In this document: positions 22,901-31,689 of the stretch, piece after piece | Position numbering within the stretch: the stretch's first letter is position 1 | How the letters are laid out: each line of letters opens with the position of its first letter | From: Pomphorhynchus laevis | Taxonomy: Eukaryota; Acanthocephala; Palaeacanthocephala; Echinorhynchida; Pomphorhynchidae | Length of the DNA: 64,000 bases | Reading direction: 5' to 3' | Assembly (NCBI GenBank): GCA_012934845.2 | Contig: WNNJ02002901.1 | Coordinates: forward strand, 124,001-188,000 | Notes under the pieces: model-generated | Told to the model about the DNA's origin: nothing | Databases searched by the model: none | Seen by the model: the letters and a program-made list of their open reading frames with translations, nothing else | Program-made: the position numbers and the translations under genes

Positions 22901-24600
22901 TCTCAGAAACATTTTTATGTCATTAATTAATAATAATTAATAATAAATGTTTTGTCCGACAAAGAGTTTATTAATCAAAAAAATCATTTAAAATATTAAC
23001 AGTTTTGGAACTGTTTTGTAACAGGTTTATAATACGATGTTTATCATTTAGATTTATACCGAGTATAAATTAAATAAAAAAGTTTAAATGTTTTAATTAT
23101 TTATTAAAAAATTTAATTTATTCAACTTATTATTCGAGTGATTTAAAAAATATATTCAATCACTTATTATTTTTCTGACAAACAGTGAATAATTTTCTGT
23201 TAAAAAGTAAATAAATTTAACAAAATATATTAACAGTTTTATATGTTGTCGCTAGTGTTGATGACTTTTGTAGCTCCTCTCTGTATTTGCAAGGTTAAAT
23301 GAATTTTTTTTCTGATCTCAAAAATCACGTCACTATATTCACGGGTTTCCTCTTGCGCCTGCTGGTTAGCGATTTTTTTGAGAAGTTTGCCAGTGATGAG
23401 CCAATATCACTAGTGCAGAAGATGATAATAGATAGCACGATCCTTCTTCAATTTTATATATTCTCTTAGCTTATTTGTTTCTTCCGTACAACGGTCTGGG
23501 TGGTACGACGGAACAAGGGGATTGAAGATTGTAATGTCCATGAAGGACCGCTCCAATGCATATCCATACAGTCCGTACCATGAAATATCTTAAGGTAGGC
23601 AATTATCTTAAGTGGTAGATTTGTTTTCAAATATGAGTGATTAAGATACTGTTTGAAAGATGGGTTATGTTGTAACAAGATTAAATACTCTCTTTAGTTG
23701 GCGTAAAATTCTTAAATTTACTGTAAATTATTCCTTGTCGATTTGCTTAGTCGTTTCTTTAAAAGTCATAGTCCTATTTAGTTATTCACATAACTTATAA
23801 TCATTAGTTACATATTTTTGTTTTGTAAATAAACTTAAAAATAAATAAGAGATTATCACGATTATCTTTATACAAGCCTTGTTCTTCGTCTAGATAACTG
23901 TATATTTAACTGTATAGTTTTGAACGTTATGATTCAAAAAATTACTTTCTTAAGGATTAAGCCAATTTAAGTATAGTTTTCTAAGTTTTATTTGTCATGT
24001 TGATTTATTTAATGTCTTAAATGCATCTAAGTTTTAAAAATTTCAAATTTGGATATTATTAAATTACATTGCTTCATTATATTAAATATTATTTTTTAGC
24101 GAAAAAGCGAGAAATAATGATAATTATAAATCTGTTTGTAAACTCGATTTTATAAACTGATTGTAATCAGTTTTTAATGATGTGATGATCAAATATTGTC
24201 AATATGTCAAGGCATAGATTTTTAATTTTTTTATAATTTAAATTTATCATTAGTTATTTAAACAAATACATAAATTGCGTTAACAAATTTTTTAAGAATT
24301 TTAAGATTTCAATGGGCAAATATCGTTGATATGTTATGACATATTTATATGTCATATTTATATTTAAAATGTGTATTATAAATGGCATATACATTTGTAT
24401 CAACACGTGATATTAAATTATTCGTTACATTAAATTGTGTATTTATTTGACAGCACTTTTATCGTCACATTGGCAACGTAATGGATACCTTCGAAAACAA
24501 TACGCCAGTATCAGTAGATGTGAAAGAGTTGGGCAACCACAAGTCTAAATGGTCAAAGCGAAATAAGAATAACCAACTAATGCAACCGATTTCAATATAA
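13914..24600 (+). CDS. DNPEP: Aspartyl aminopeptidase (M18 family), complete, 11 exons
   Basis: Cytosolic zinc peptidase that removes N-terminal Asp/Glu from peptides. Exons by phase and splice sites: 13914-13995, 14118-14206, 14256-14369, 14415-14665, 14713-14752, 15741-15926, 15974-16054, 16101-16249, 18784-18925, 21386-21553, 24454-24600 (482 aa; human is about 475). Expected family ligands are present: H88 in PHSDSP, D244 in FQDNQHS, the E280-E281 pair in YDHEE, D321/H324 in DVNHGVNPNY, H415 in MHSIRE. WFDRDLGLAGRV in exon 4 is also typical. Odd points: a GC-AG intron after exon 4, and residues 383-394 (MNGKRAGATHGP) where the family has a near-invariant RND-x-PCG-x-T-I-GP. A basic C-terminal tail of about 30 residues (KSKWSKRNKNN) extends past the family's usual end and is shared with the upstream paralogue. 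Six short introns contrast with four long ones (1.0, 2.5, 2.5 and 2.9 kb), three of them holding repeats or transposon debris. Confidence 0.93.
14666..14712 (+). other. GC-AG intron in DNPEP
   Basis: A GT donor three bases downstream (14669/14670) would put the next exon out of frame and into a stop (TGA in CACGATGAAGAT). Using the GC donor GCAAGT at 14666 joins the exons as ETQF-LPMIG, aligning with the family's ET(H/Q)LVPIL segment without a gap. GCAAGT is the usual consensus of GC-AG introns spliced by the major spliceosome. Intron length is 47 bp, in line with its neighbours. Confidence 0.8.
14753..15740. other. DNPEP intron 5, about 1 kb, no insert recognised
   Basis: AT-rich sequence with no coding similarity. 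A motif containing CGGAACCAAAACGAAATA occurs twice (near 15427 and 15591), and a short inverted pair around 15661-15700 (ATTCGTAATCACTCA and TGAGTGATTGCGAAT) can form a hairpin. The acceptor is a non-pyrimidine TTGTTAAG ending 15740, chosen because it preserves the frame. Confidence 0.55.
16656..17978. repeat. Near-perfect direct tandem duplication, period 666 bp, inside DNPEP intron 8
   Basis: The unit runs from ATGTATTTATTTTATATTTT at 16658 to ATTAAAGT ending 17312, and again from 17324 to 17978. I found no difference between the copies when reading them side by side. The unit contains inner palindromic AT blocks (TAATAATTATTATAGTTTAC appears twice per unit). This is a very recent duplication or an assembly duplication. 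It contains no coding sequence. Confidence 0.9.
18101..18161. repeat. Three copies of a 21-bp repeat (TTTTTAAATTTCGATCCTTAA)
   Basis: Three head-to-tail copies lie in DNPEP intron 8 just after the 666-bp duplication. The last copy is altered at its end. Confidence 0.85.
19781..21290. mobile_element. Head-to-head pair of Penelope-like 3' fragments in DNPEP intron 9
   Basis: Left arm 19781-20380 and right arm 20690-21290 are inverted copies of about 600 bp at roughly 90% identity by eye, with a 310-bp centre. Read inward on the left arm's minus strand, the inner part encodes HIIDFDGTTILSKETSMFKR and then KILEAFYINKLKDNL. That resembles the segment near the C-terminus of canonical Penelope-like proteins (HxIxFDxxxILxxExxxxxRKxxEAxxI). 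The outer part carries ACTACTAGCATCTTCAG, also found as a stray fragment at 29484. The pair inserted in the intron without disturbing exons 9 and 10, and probably pairs strongly in the pre-mRNA. Confidence 0.7.
21554..22200. other. First part of DNPEP intron 10, AT microsatellite and small hairpin
   Basis: Contains an 8-bp hairpin TGCTGGTC / GACCAGCA at 21675-21696, followed by a short GC-richer stretch to about 21770 and a TATAATATAATATTTATAAT-type low-complexity run at 21840-21960. No exon was recognised. Confidence 0.5.
22215..22825 (-). pseudogene. Antisense Cys-rich open frame, probable retroelement fragment
   Basis: On the minus strand a frame of about 200 codons is open from 22825 to 22215. 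It lacks an ATG before its Cys-rich start. The N-terminal part has RCCGCNGHYAVCKACKCAK, a cluster of Cys and His resembling a zinc-binding knuckle, and continues C-x4-D to MNCDNRGH. The C-terminal part is charged and helical (LTNLERKMEQWKNCKISELC, then NEDRMLQERLENK), like the region that precedes reverse transcriptase in several invertebrate retroelements. It lies in DNPEP intron 10 in opposite orientation. GC content is above the surroundings. I cannot name the family; a domesticated gene is less likely because no start or downstream exon is visible. Confidence 0.5.
22826..24453. other. Rest of DNPEP intron 10, no gene recognised
   Basis: AT-rich with a slightly GC-richer stretch at 23260-23680. 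A minus-strand frame there (23466-23678) has no recognisable domain. The acceptor for the terminal exon is TTTGACAG ending 24453. Confidence 0.5.
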
Positions 24601-24660
24601 GATTACATGAGCTGCTTTTCTGCTAAATATGAACAACAAATGTGTAACTTAATAAACATT

Positions 24661-25195
24661 TATTCTTATCTACAACAATGTTTGAAAATATATTAAAAAT
24701 AAATTAAGTTTGCTCTGACTCTTTTGATATTTAAGAGAAATATATCTTTATTGTAGATAATAAGATTGGGAGCATTTATTAAATTACTTTAAAAAACTAT
24801 ATAACGTTTTTAGATTAAAAAAAAATTATACAATTATTATATTAATTAACAACGATGATGTCATAATGACTCATTGAGAATTATGTGATCTTATTTCGAA
24901 TTGAGTTTAAGCTTTTATAACAATAATAATTATACACATTAACGATAAAAAAGTTATATTTTATGAAAGTGTGGATATATTATTTTAGTCAAAGATACCG
25001 TAATCTATTATGACAAGAACAATTATTTTATTAATTAACAATGAATGTCATAATGACTCATTAAGAATTTTGTGATCTTATTCTGAATTGAGTTCAGGCT
25101 TTTATTAGCAAATACAAAATCTTCATATAATTAACGATAAAATGTATATTTTAACAATTACAAATCCACATTTATTGAGCTTCTAAGGTAAGTTA
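24661..25195. repeat. 3' flank of DNPEP with repeats shared with the upstream paralogue
   Basis: Aligns with 2727-3335. It starts ACAACAATGTTTGAAAATAT and contains two copies (about 24853 and 25042) of the GTCATAATGACTCATT ... GTGATCTTATT block, which occurs three times behind the upstream paralogue. This supports duplication of gene plus flank. Confidence 0.75.
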
Positions 25196-25318
25196 AGAAT
25201 GTAAGTTAAATATTAATTACAAATATAATTATAATTATCTAAAAACTCAATATGCTCTACAATTCGTTTATTTTCTAATAATCTACGTAACAATTTATTT
25301 TCTCAAAGTATTTCGCGA

Positions 25319-25510
25319 TCAATAGTGCGGTACTTCTGCACACCTTAGAAGTTTCTCTATAAATTTATCTAACCACGCTATAGTATGAACTTTAATTCCG
25401 TTTGTTGCAAGATATATCATAAATTGAAATATTAGAACTGTCGATTGTGGAATATTAGGCAGGAACCCATGATATGTATAAACTAAGCATTCTAAAGGAA
25501 TATTTCGCAA
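25319..25510 (-). other. Unrecognised minus-strand open frame, possible exon or transposon remnant
   Basis: A frame of about 63 codons encodes sequence with a protein-like residue mix (LECLVYTYHGFLPNIPQSTV, then WLDKFIEKLLRCAEVPHY). It has no ATG at a convincing position: the first codon is TTG, and an in-frame ATG comes only midway. Codon composition is less AT-driven than nearby random frames. I recognise no family. It might be a broken transposase piece. Confidence 0.25.
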
Positions 25511-25779
25511 TTTAATACCTTTTATAAAAATTATTGATATTATATTATAGTATATTATAATATTGATAATATATTACTTAAAAATAAATAATTTTTGAAT
25601 AACTATTTGATTGTGTATTTATAAATATATAATTATATTTATATATTGATATATGTCAACAAACAATTTCTTGTGTTGTAAACGCATTTTATATTACAAA
25701 GACATTCCAAATACATAATAATTTATTAATTATTATTAATAATATTAATAATGAAGATATTATTTTTAAATTCACTGCG

Positions 25780-28700
25780 CCTCTCGGCATGAGGCACACC
25801 GACAATAACATATAATCGTTTTCGATCCTCGCATATTATAGGCCTATGCTGGAATTAACATTACTTGTTTGGAACTTTAAATCATTTTTGTAGCGCTATA
25901 TACAAGTTGTTTATTGATTGGAGCGACAGTTTAAATAAATGAGGGCATATAAAAACGTGATAAATGGAGAAGCCGGAAGCCTTGCAAAAAATGCAAGATT
26001 CAAAATGAGTGCCCAGTAGTATCCTCTTCAAGAAGAATTTGTCATATTACCCTTAAACAGTAATTCTCCACAAGCGGACTCTTATCATAACAATGAGTGA
26101 TGCATGACGACTGAGTTAATACTGGAGAATGAAGCAACTCTGGATCAAAACTGGGTTTCTTAGATTCGCAACAAGCAACGTGTGTAAGAAAGCTTGGTGT
26201 AGATGGCTGGTTGAAACGACGACCTAAGGTGACGAAAAGAGATTAAGTTCTATGACAATATTATTAATAATGCAAAGTTTTATTTTCTCGTTCCACTTTT
26301 CAACTGAGCAAAATTATAAATATATTCGAATAAAATAGATTTCCTGAGGAGTTCATTTTAATCTGTGAAATGTAAGGATGCTATACCGCTCTATGCCTCA
26401 GTTCTAAACATGTGCCTGCAAACTAGAATTGAAAACATTGTCTGCAAACTAAGATTGTTTGAATTGAACATCCTTACATTTCACAGATTAAATGTATAAA
26501 TAGTAAAACAAAAAAGAAATGCAAAATAAGAGCCGATCAAATTGCTAGACGAATAACCATGCTTTCCATGCATCGTAAAATCGACAGTCCGGGTGCTAAA
26601 TCCGGATCGAGGTTTAAGATCTTGCTCTCAAGTGCAGCCGAAAACTAGCTCATTTTAAATCTCTCGTTTTTTTACGAAAACTAGAGGTTCGAACGAGTTT
26701 TGGGCTTTAACATAAGAAAGCAATTACATGCATTACTTTTGCCAAATAGGTAACGGCTGTGGTACAACACTTATTTGAGACCCTCGTTTTGAGTGAAATA
26801 GAATTTTCACAAAACTTCTCCGCTTCTCTTAACTGTCGAATATCATTATGTATTTAAGTTCGATGATAGAGCTGTTTCACTAAATTGGTGTAAATTTGTT
26901 GCCATCGAATGTACATATAATACGCTTGAGGTTTTAAGTTGACGTGCGAAAGAAGTGATCGTAAAATAAATCGTAGTTGAAATAAACAAGAACGGAGAAA
27001 TGCTCTGCATTTCTGTTCTAGCGTTTCGAGCGAAATGCTCTGCATGGTATTCTGTTTCTTACTTCTCTGCGGTTCGAGCATAATTATATCAAAGCATTGC
27101 ATGATGTTAAGTAGCTGGTATTGAGATCATTAATATCAAGAAGATATTAGGAAGAAGATATTTGGTCGATATTCAGTCTAATGAAATCCAAACGTTGGCT
27201 AAGTTTTGGCAAGTTTTGTTTTGCAGGAGCGTCCCGGATGTGTTGGTGATACTTATAAAAATTTCGGCAATTGGTATAAATTGATGTTTACGAATAAAAA
27301 AAAGCAGAAACGCTCGGATTTTAACGTATAAAAGACCAGAAACTCTCAGTGTAAACATCCACTTTTGTTGGAACAGAAGAGGACAGAAGGTCAATGATGC
27401 ATGATTGTAGTAAGTTGATTCTGATGGAGATAACTGTATGCTGATTCATTTAGTCCAGAAAAATCTGAAATGAGTTAAAGCTTTAAATCATCTACGATGA
27501 CTATCGGGCGGTCAAAATGTAAATGCAACATTATAGTGAACAGTTAGTCGATAATTTTTAAAATAGATGAATGTGGAGCAAGGTAACACCCAATGAAAGA
27601 ACATGTCAGAGTTTCAACAGCTAAATAGCAGCAACCCTTGGACACTGCGAGGTTGAGAAGTCAGAATGCAAGACGATTAACAAGACTTCCTTTGGAAAAC
27701 CCCTCCTAGAAGTGTTGATGGAATTTCGATAACGTAAAATCCATATCTCGTTATTTGGTCACATGCTAACATCTCTGTGAGATTAATGACATTGAATTTG
27801 GACAAGAATGATGATAGCTCAAGCGAACTTAAATATTTTACTCATTCTACATTGTATGTAAGAATTCAGGTAGGGACTTTGCTCATTGTGTTCTTTAGTG
27901 TTGATTGAATATCTATATTATGAGACGGTAAATTAGTGGACATTGAACTTTGTGATTGTGTAGAAAAAGGACTAGTCGAGGTTAGCTGTAATGTGGTATT
28001 TTTTACTTCATTCATCAAAGGATTGGTATGCATATTAGATTAGATTTTAGTTATTCCGAAGATAAAATTGCCTTTGGAAGGTAGAGGATACTATGTGTAT
28101 CTGTCTAATCGCGTATTTCTTGTTTGGGTTGTTAACTTGTTTGGTACGATGGATTTGTCGAAGATTGAACTTACGTTTACAATCTTATTTAGAGAAATCT
28201 GCTTTTACATATACTGATTGTCGAGAGGTGTTTGTTCTTTATTTGTGTGGGGCAGCGTGACGTTTTGGGCAAGAGGTGGGTTTAAGGTGATGCGTATGTA
28301 AGGATGCGTATTTTCTTTTATGACTATAAGTAGAATGAATTCGCCGATATGTTCCTATTCTGCACTAAGTCCTAAATCGCAAAGAAGTTAGGGAACTTAC
28401 AGTTCGCCATTTTCCGACCGAAAACTATGAACGATAACATTTTACACTCTTTGAGAATTATCCTTTATTGTTTTATGAAAGTCCGAATTTATTTGTCAGG
28501 TGTGGCTGAGTTTGATGCTATTCGAAGGGTGCGTATTAGTTTGGGGCGTACAATTGATAGAAACGCGGATTTGGCAATATGATCAAATGTTTTTTTCGCG
28601 ATGTTATCGATAGTGGCAGGTGATAATTACATTTTAACTGATGAAACCTGTATTTTAGTACGGACCATTTGAATATCTGATTCAATCTGAGAGATATCAG

Positions 28701-28850
28701 CCATCATGGCTGATGATGTGAGTATAAGGTGATATGTACGTAAGGAGACGTATTTTTGTTTCTGGCGAATAGGCGAATGAATTTGGTTTTATGTACTTCT
28801 TTACTAAGTCTAAATTCGCGGAGAAATTTGGGAACTTGCACTAATATTCT
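25780..28850. other. GC-richer block of unknown origin with short direct and inverted repeats
   Basis: About 3 kb stands out from the AT-rich background but has no long open frame and no recognised domain; the short minus-strand frames at 26854-27102 and 27173-27394 look spurious. It includes a fragment of the 312-bp family (26340-26420) with a small inverted copy of its start (about 26462-26492). It also has a direct repeat of about 118 bp (28284-28402 and 28721-28841), both copies ending in a GG(A/G)A(A/G)TTxGGGAACTT-like block. Probably old transposon DNA. Confidence 0.5.
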
Positions 28851-28860
28851 TAATAATTTT

Positions 28861-29374
28861 AATGTAGTGATTTATTGAAGCCACTCCGTCTTTCGGTTTG
28901 GGCATATTAAAAGATTATAAAAGAATAAAGAGTCAGTACAGTAAAAATCATACGTAAGCCAAACAAAACGAGCATTATTTTTCTTCTTATTTCTTGATCT
29001 GAATAAATTTCATTGATTGACTTAATTAATTTTATGTGACACAGGTGCTCATCGTCAGCCGAAATAAGCCTACCCCACCTCAGCGTATCTATTGATTTTA
29101 AAGATAACAGTGACGAATGATCACATGAAAATACATGTGAAAGTTAGAAATATATCCATCCTGATTTGTATTTTAAATTTTTGAATATGTAGGAACAATC
29201 AGGTTCTAATTATGCGTACCTGTGTCACGTACAATCAATTTGAGTCAATCAATGAAATTTTTCGCAGCTCAAGAAATAAGAAAGGAAACTGTTCTGACTT
29301 TATAATTGTTATTTTATAATCTTTTTTATATGCCCAAGCCGAAATACGGAGTGGCTTTAATAAATCACTACATT
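28861..29374. mobile_element. Foldback element, arms of about 165-190 bp around a 160-bp centre
   Basis: Left arm 28861-29050 (AATGTAGTGATTTATTGAAG at its start) pairs with right arm 29211-29374 (ends AATAAATCACTACATT). The arms are similar but diverged, each with small indels. The outer ends include GCCACTCCGT(C/A)TTTCGG(T/C)TTGGGCATAT. No coding potential was recognised. It could be a MITE-like foldback or an inverted pair of element ends. Confidence 0.7.
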
Positions 29375-29439
29375 ATTATAATAATAAAGAACATCATAAT
29401 CTTTATGATTATTGCGATCATAATATTCTGGAACAATCA

Positions 29440-29640
29440 CGTACAGTTGAATGACAACAAACATTATTTTGATATTTCGATTGTAACTACTAGCATCTTC
29501 ATATAAAGTAAGAGTGATGCCTAACATAGCATCACTATAGCATCACTACTGTGTTATTATAGCATTATTACTATAGCATCACTACTATATTACTATAGCA
29601 TTATTACTATAGCATCACTCATGTAAGAGTGATAGGCATG
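29440..29640. repeat. Stray Penelope-type terminus followed by an ATAGCATCACTA tandem repeat
   Basis: 29440-29505 matches the outer end of the inverted Penelope arms at 19.8 and 21.2 kb (AACTACTAGCATCTTCA). From 29510 to 29632 a degenerate ATAGCATCACTACTAT-like unit repeats about seven times. It ends with an inverted copy of the opening GAGTGATGCC as GAGTGATAGGCATG. Confidence 0.6.
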
Positions 29641-30828
29641 CCGTGTTGCAAAACAACCATACACAAGTTGATGATCGTTCATGTATGATTATTCCCTTTT
29701 TACAGAACTTGGAGTGATATACGTCAAGCTATGGTCATCAGATTAAAGTGTGCTAACTTGCAAGAGGACTACGCTATGCTGTTTGAAGAAAATTAGGACT
29801 ATGAACTTTGCAGTAGAAGAAATTTAAATGTTTAAGAAAAACATCAATCAAAGGGAGTCAGTCTTGATAGAAATTGAACAGCCGTGAATGAAGCTTTAGA
29901 GATACGCCTACCAGCCTTTTTGTGAATCTTGATAGGAACTTATCTAACTGGTAAAAGTTTTCTGAAGTCAAGTTTACCAGCAAGTCCGTATTGTAGTCTT
30001 GGAAGCAGCATTATATAAAAATATCAACACAGCCTCAAAAGATATTTTTCCTGTTTTGACATTCCAGAGGTTACCTTCACAATTTTATCATATTTAACCT
30101 CTAAATGTTGAGTGAAAGACCAGTATGCATAAATGAAAGACCAGTAAGTGAATTTAATTAATTTTTATAATTAAAAAATTTCTGATTAGGATTTACTGTT
30201 TTGGTCTTTTTCTCAATATTCCGTTTAAGCTTATGTCAAAAGAAATTTTTCTAATGGCAATAAAAGAAACAAATGAATGATATCAGAATTCATTAAATTT
30301 AAATAAGAAAATATCCGCAGTTATGACTTTTCAATCAAAAATCTGTTATTTTGGCGTTGAAAGAAGTAGATAATATACCTAATGTATATTATATTACATG
30401 TTTATAATATAAAATTTTATTTATTATAAAATAAATATATTTATTTTTTAAAGAATACAAAATTTTATTAATTATTAAACATTTTATAATTATAGAATTA
30501 TGATTAATAATATCAATTACTAATAATTAAATATCTTAATATTTATATTTTTGAAACCTTTAATAATATGATTAAACCCATGGCGAAAGGCCCAATGTGA
30601 AAAATAAAATATACTTTTATTAATAATATAATTTAAATGTATAAAAGTATTTTTATAAAAAGACTTTTTTAAAGACAATTTAGTCTTCCCAAAATGTTTT
30701 TAGTGATTTTGGAAAAGTAAATATTTTTTTATAATATATTTAATAATATGTATTTAATAATATAAAAACAATAAATAGAAAATAATTAATATAAAAATAA
30801 TATTATATATTAAATAGTATTATTTAAT
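29641..30828. other. Intergenic, no gene seen
   Basis: 29690-30100 is less AT-rich but has no open frame with recognised similarity. From 30360 onward it is low-complexity AT DNA. Confidence 0.5.
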
Positions 30829-31689
30829 GTGGCGCGCCCAGCGCGCCACCCATGCCAGATGCGCCACCCAATGTTCTTCTTGAAGAATCGAACCCGTGAA
30901 TGTCAAACTCGAGATTCAAAGCATGACCATTAAACTAAGCATCTATGACAAAATAATAATAAAAAATTTTCTGCTGTCTTCCTTCCTGCTTTGTGGCGAT
31001 GCTTGCACGAGTGTTGGAGAGCAAATTTCAAGGTATTTATACCCTGTGAAATTGACACGTGATTATGTGTGGGAATAAGCTGTGCTCTCAGTGCAAGATG
31101 GTAGAAGACAGATGATAGAATTATGTAAAAATAATTGCATATCAAAATTATATTTCATTTTTGTCATGAGAATATAACAAATCAGTAGAAGTCTATGTGT
31201 TAACAGACGTTTCCTGATAAGTCTAGGTGATTAGCATCTTGTAATCACTGTTTCAGCCAGCGACGAAGATACAGAAATAGCTTCCATTGAACCAAAAGTT
31301 GAAAACCAAGCAAAAGATCTTGATGAAAATTCATCAGATGCATTAGATAATGAAAATGCCGTTTCTTCTATTTGCACTAAATATTTAGAAAGAATGGACA
31401 AGCATTCACTTGTACATAAGTCAAAATATGACATAAATGTCGGTGATAGAGTATTGATTGCCTTTGATTTCGATAATAATCAGAAGACAAAAAAGCTAAA
31501 CTCTCCTCTTTTTTCAATACAAATGCCGAGGTTCTTGAAGTTTTGTCAAATAACTATGTCAAAGTTAAGATTGATAAAAAAGAAGAAACGATTCATCTTT
31601 CTAGAATTAAAAAAATATAATTTTACCGCCTTTTTATTTATTTTTTTAAGGTGGCGCATCTGGCATGGGTGGCGTGCTGGGCGCGCCAC
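30829..31689. mobile_element. 861-bp transposable element with 40-bp GC-rich terminal inverted repeats
   Basis: Left end GTGGCGCGCCCAGCGCGCCA (from 30829) continues to GATGCGCCACC. The right end at 31650-31689 is its inverted copy with one mismatch in 40. Flanks share ATTTAAT (30822-30828 and 31690-31696), a 7-bp candidate target-site duplication, or 8 bp if the outer G is counted with the flank. The TIRs are extremely GC-rich against an AT-rich host and contain GGCGCGCC. Inside are a tRNA-like B-box segment near the left end (minus strand, GGGTTCGATTC) and, on the + strand, a broken frame resembling the C-terminal part of a retrovirus-type integrase. It is too short to be autonomous. The superfamily is not assigned. 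Confidence 0.85.
31247..31620 (+). pseudogene. Integrase C-terminal-like frame inside the TIR element, frameshifted
   Basis: A frame from about 31247 carries an acidic linker, then KYDINVGDRVLIAFDFDNNQ KTKK-type sequence. It shifts frame at a T-run near 31507-31513 and ends at 31620 with VLEVLSNNYVKVKIDKKEE and then HLSRIKKI. The order 'K-x-(D/N)-V-G-D-x-V-L-I ... SNN-x-V-K-I ... H-x-SR(L/I)KKI' resembles the end of Ty3/Ginger-like integrase or transposase proteins. The DDE catalytic core is absent, so this copy is internally deleted. Confidence 0.5.

Noticed and set aside
30868-30960. Genuine tRNA gene on the minus strand inside the TIR element
   Set aside because: A B-box-like GGGTTCGATTC and a D-arm-like stretch exist, but the T stem and anticodon stem do not pair, so at most it is tRNA-derived.
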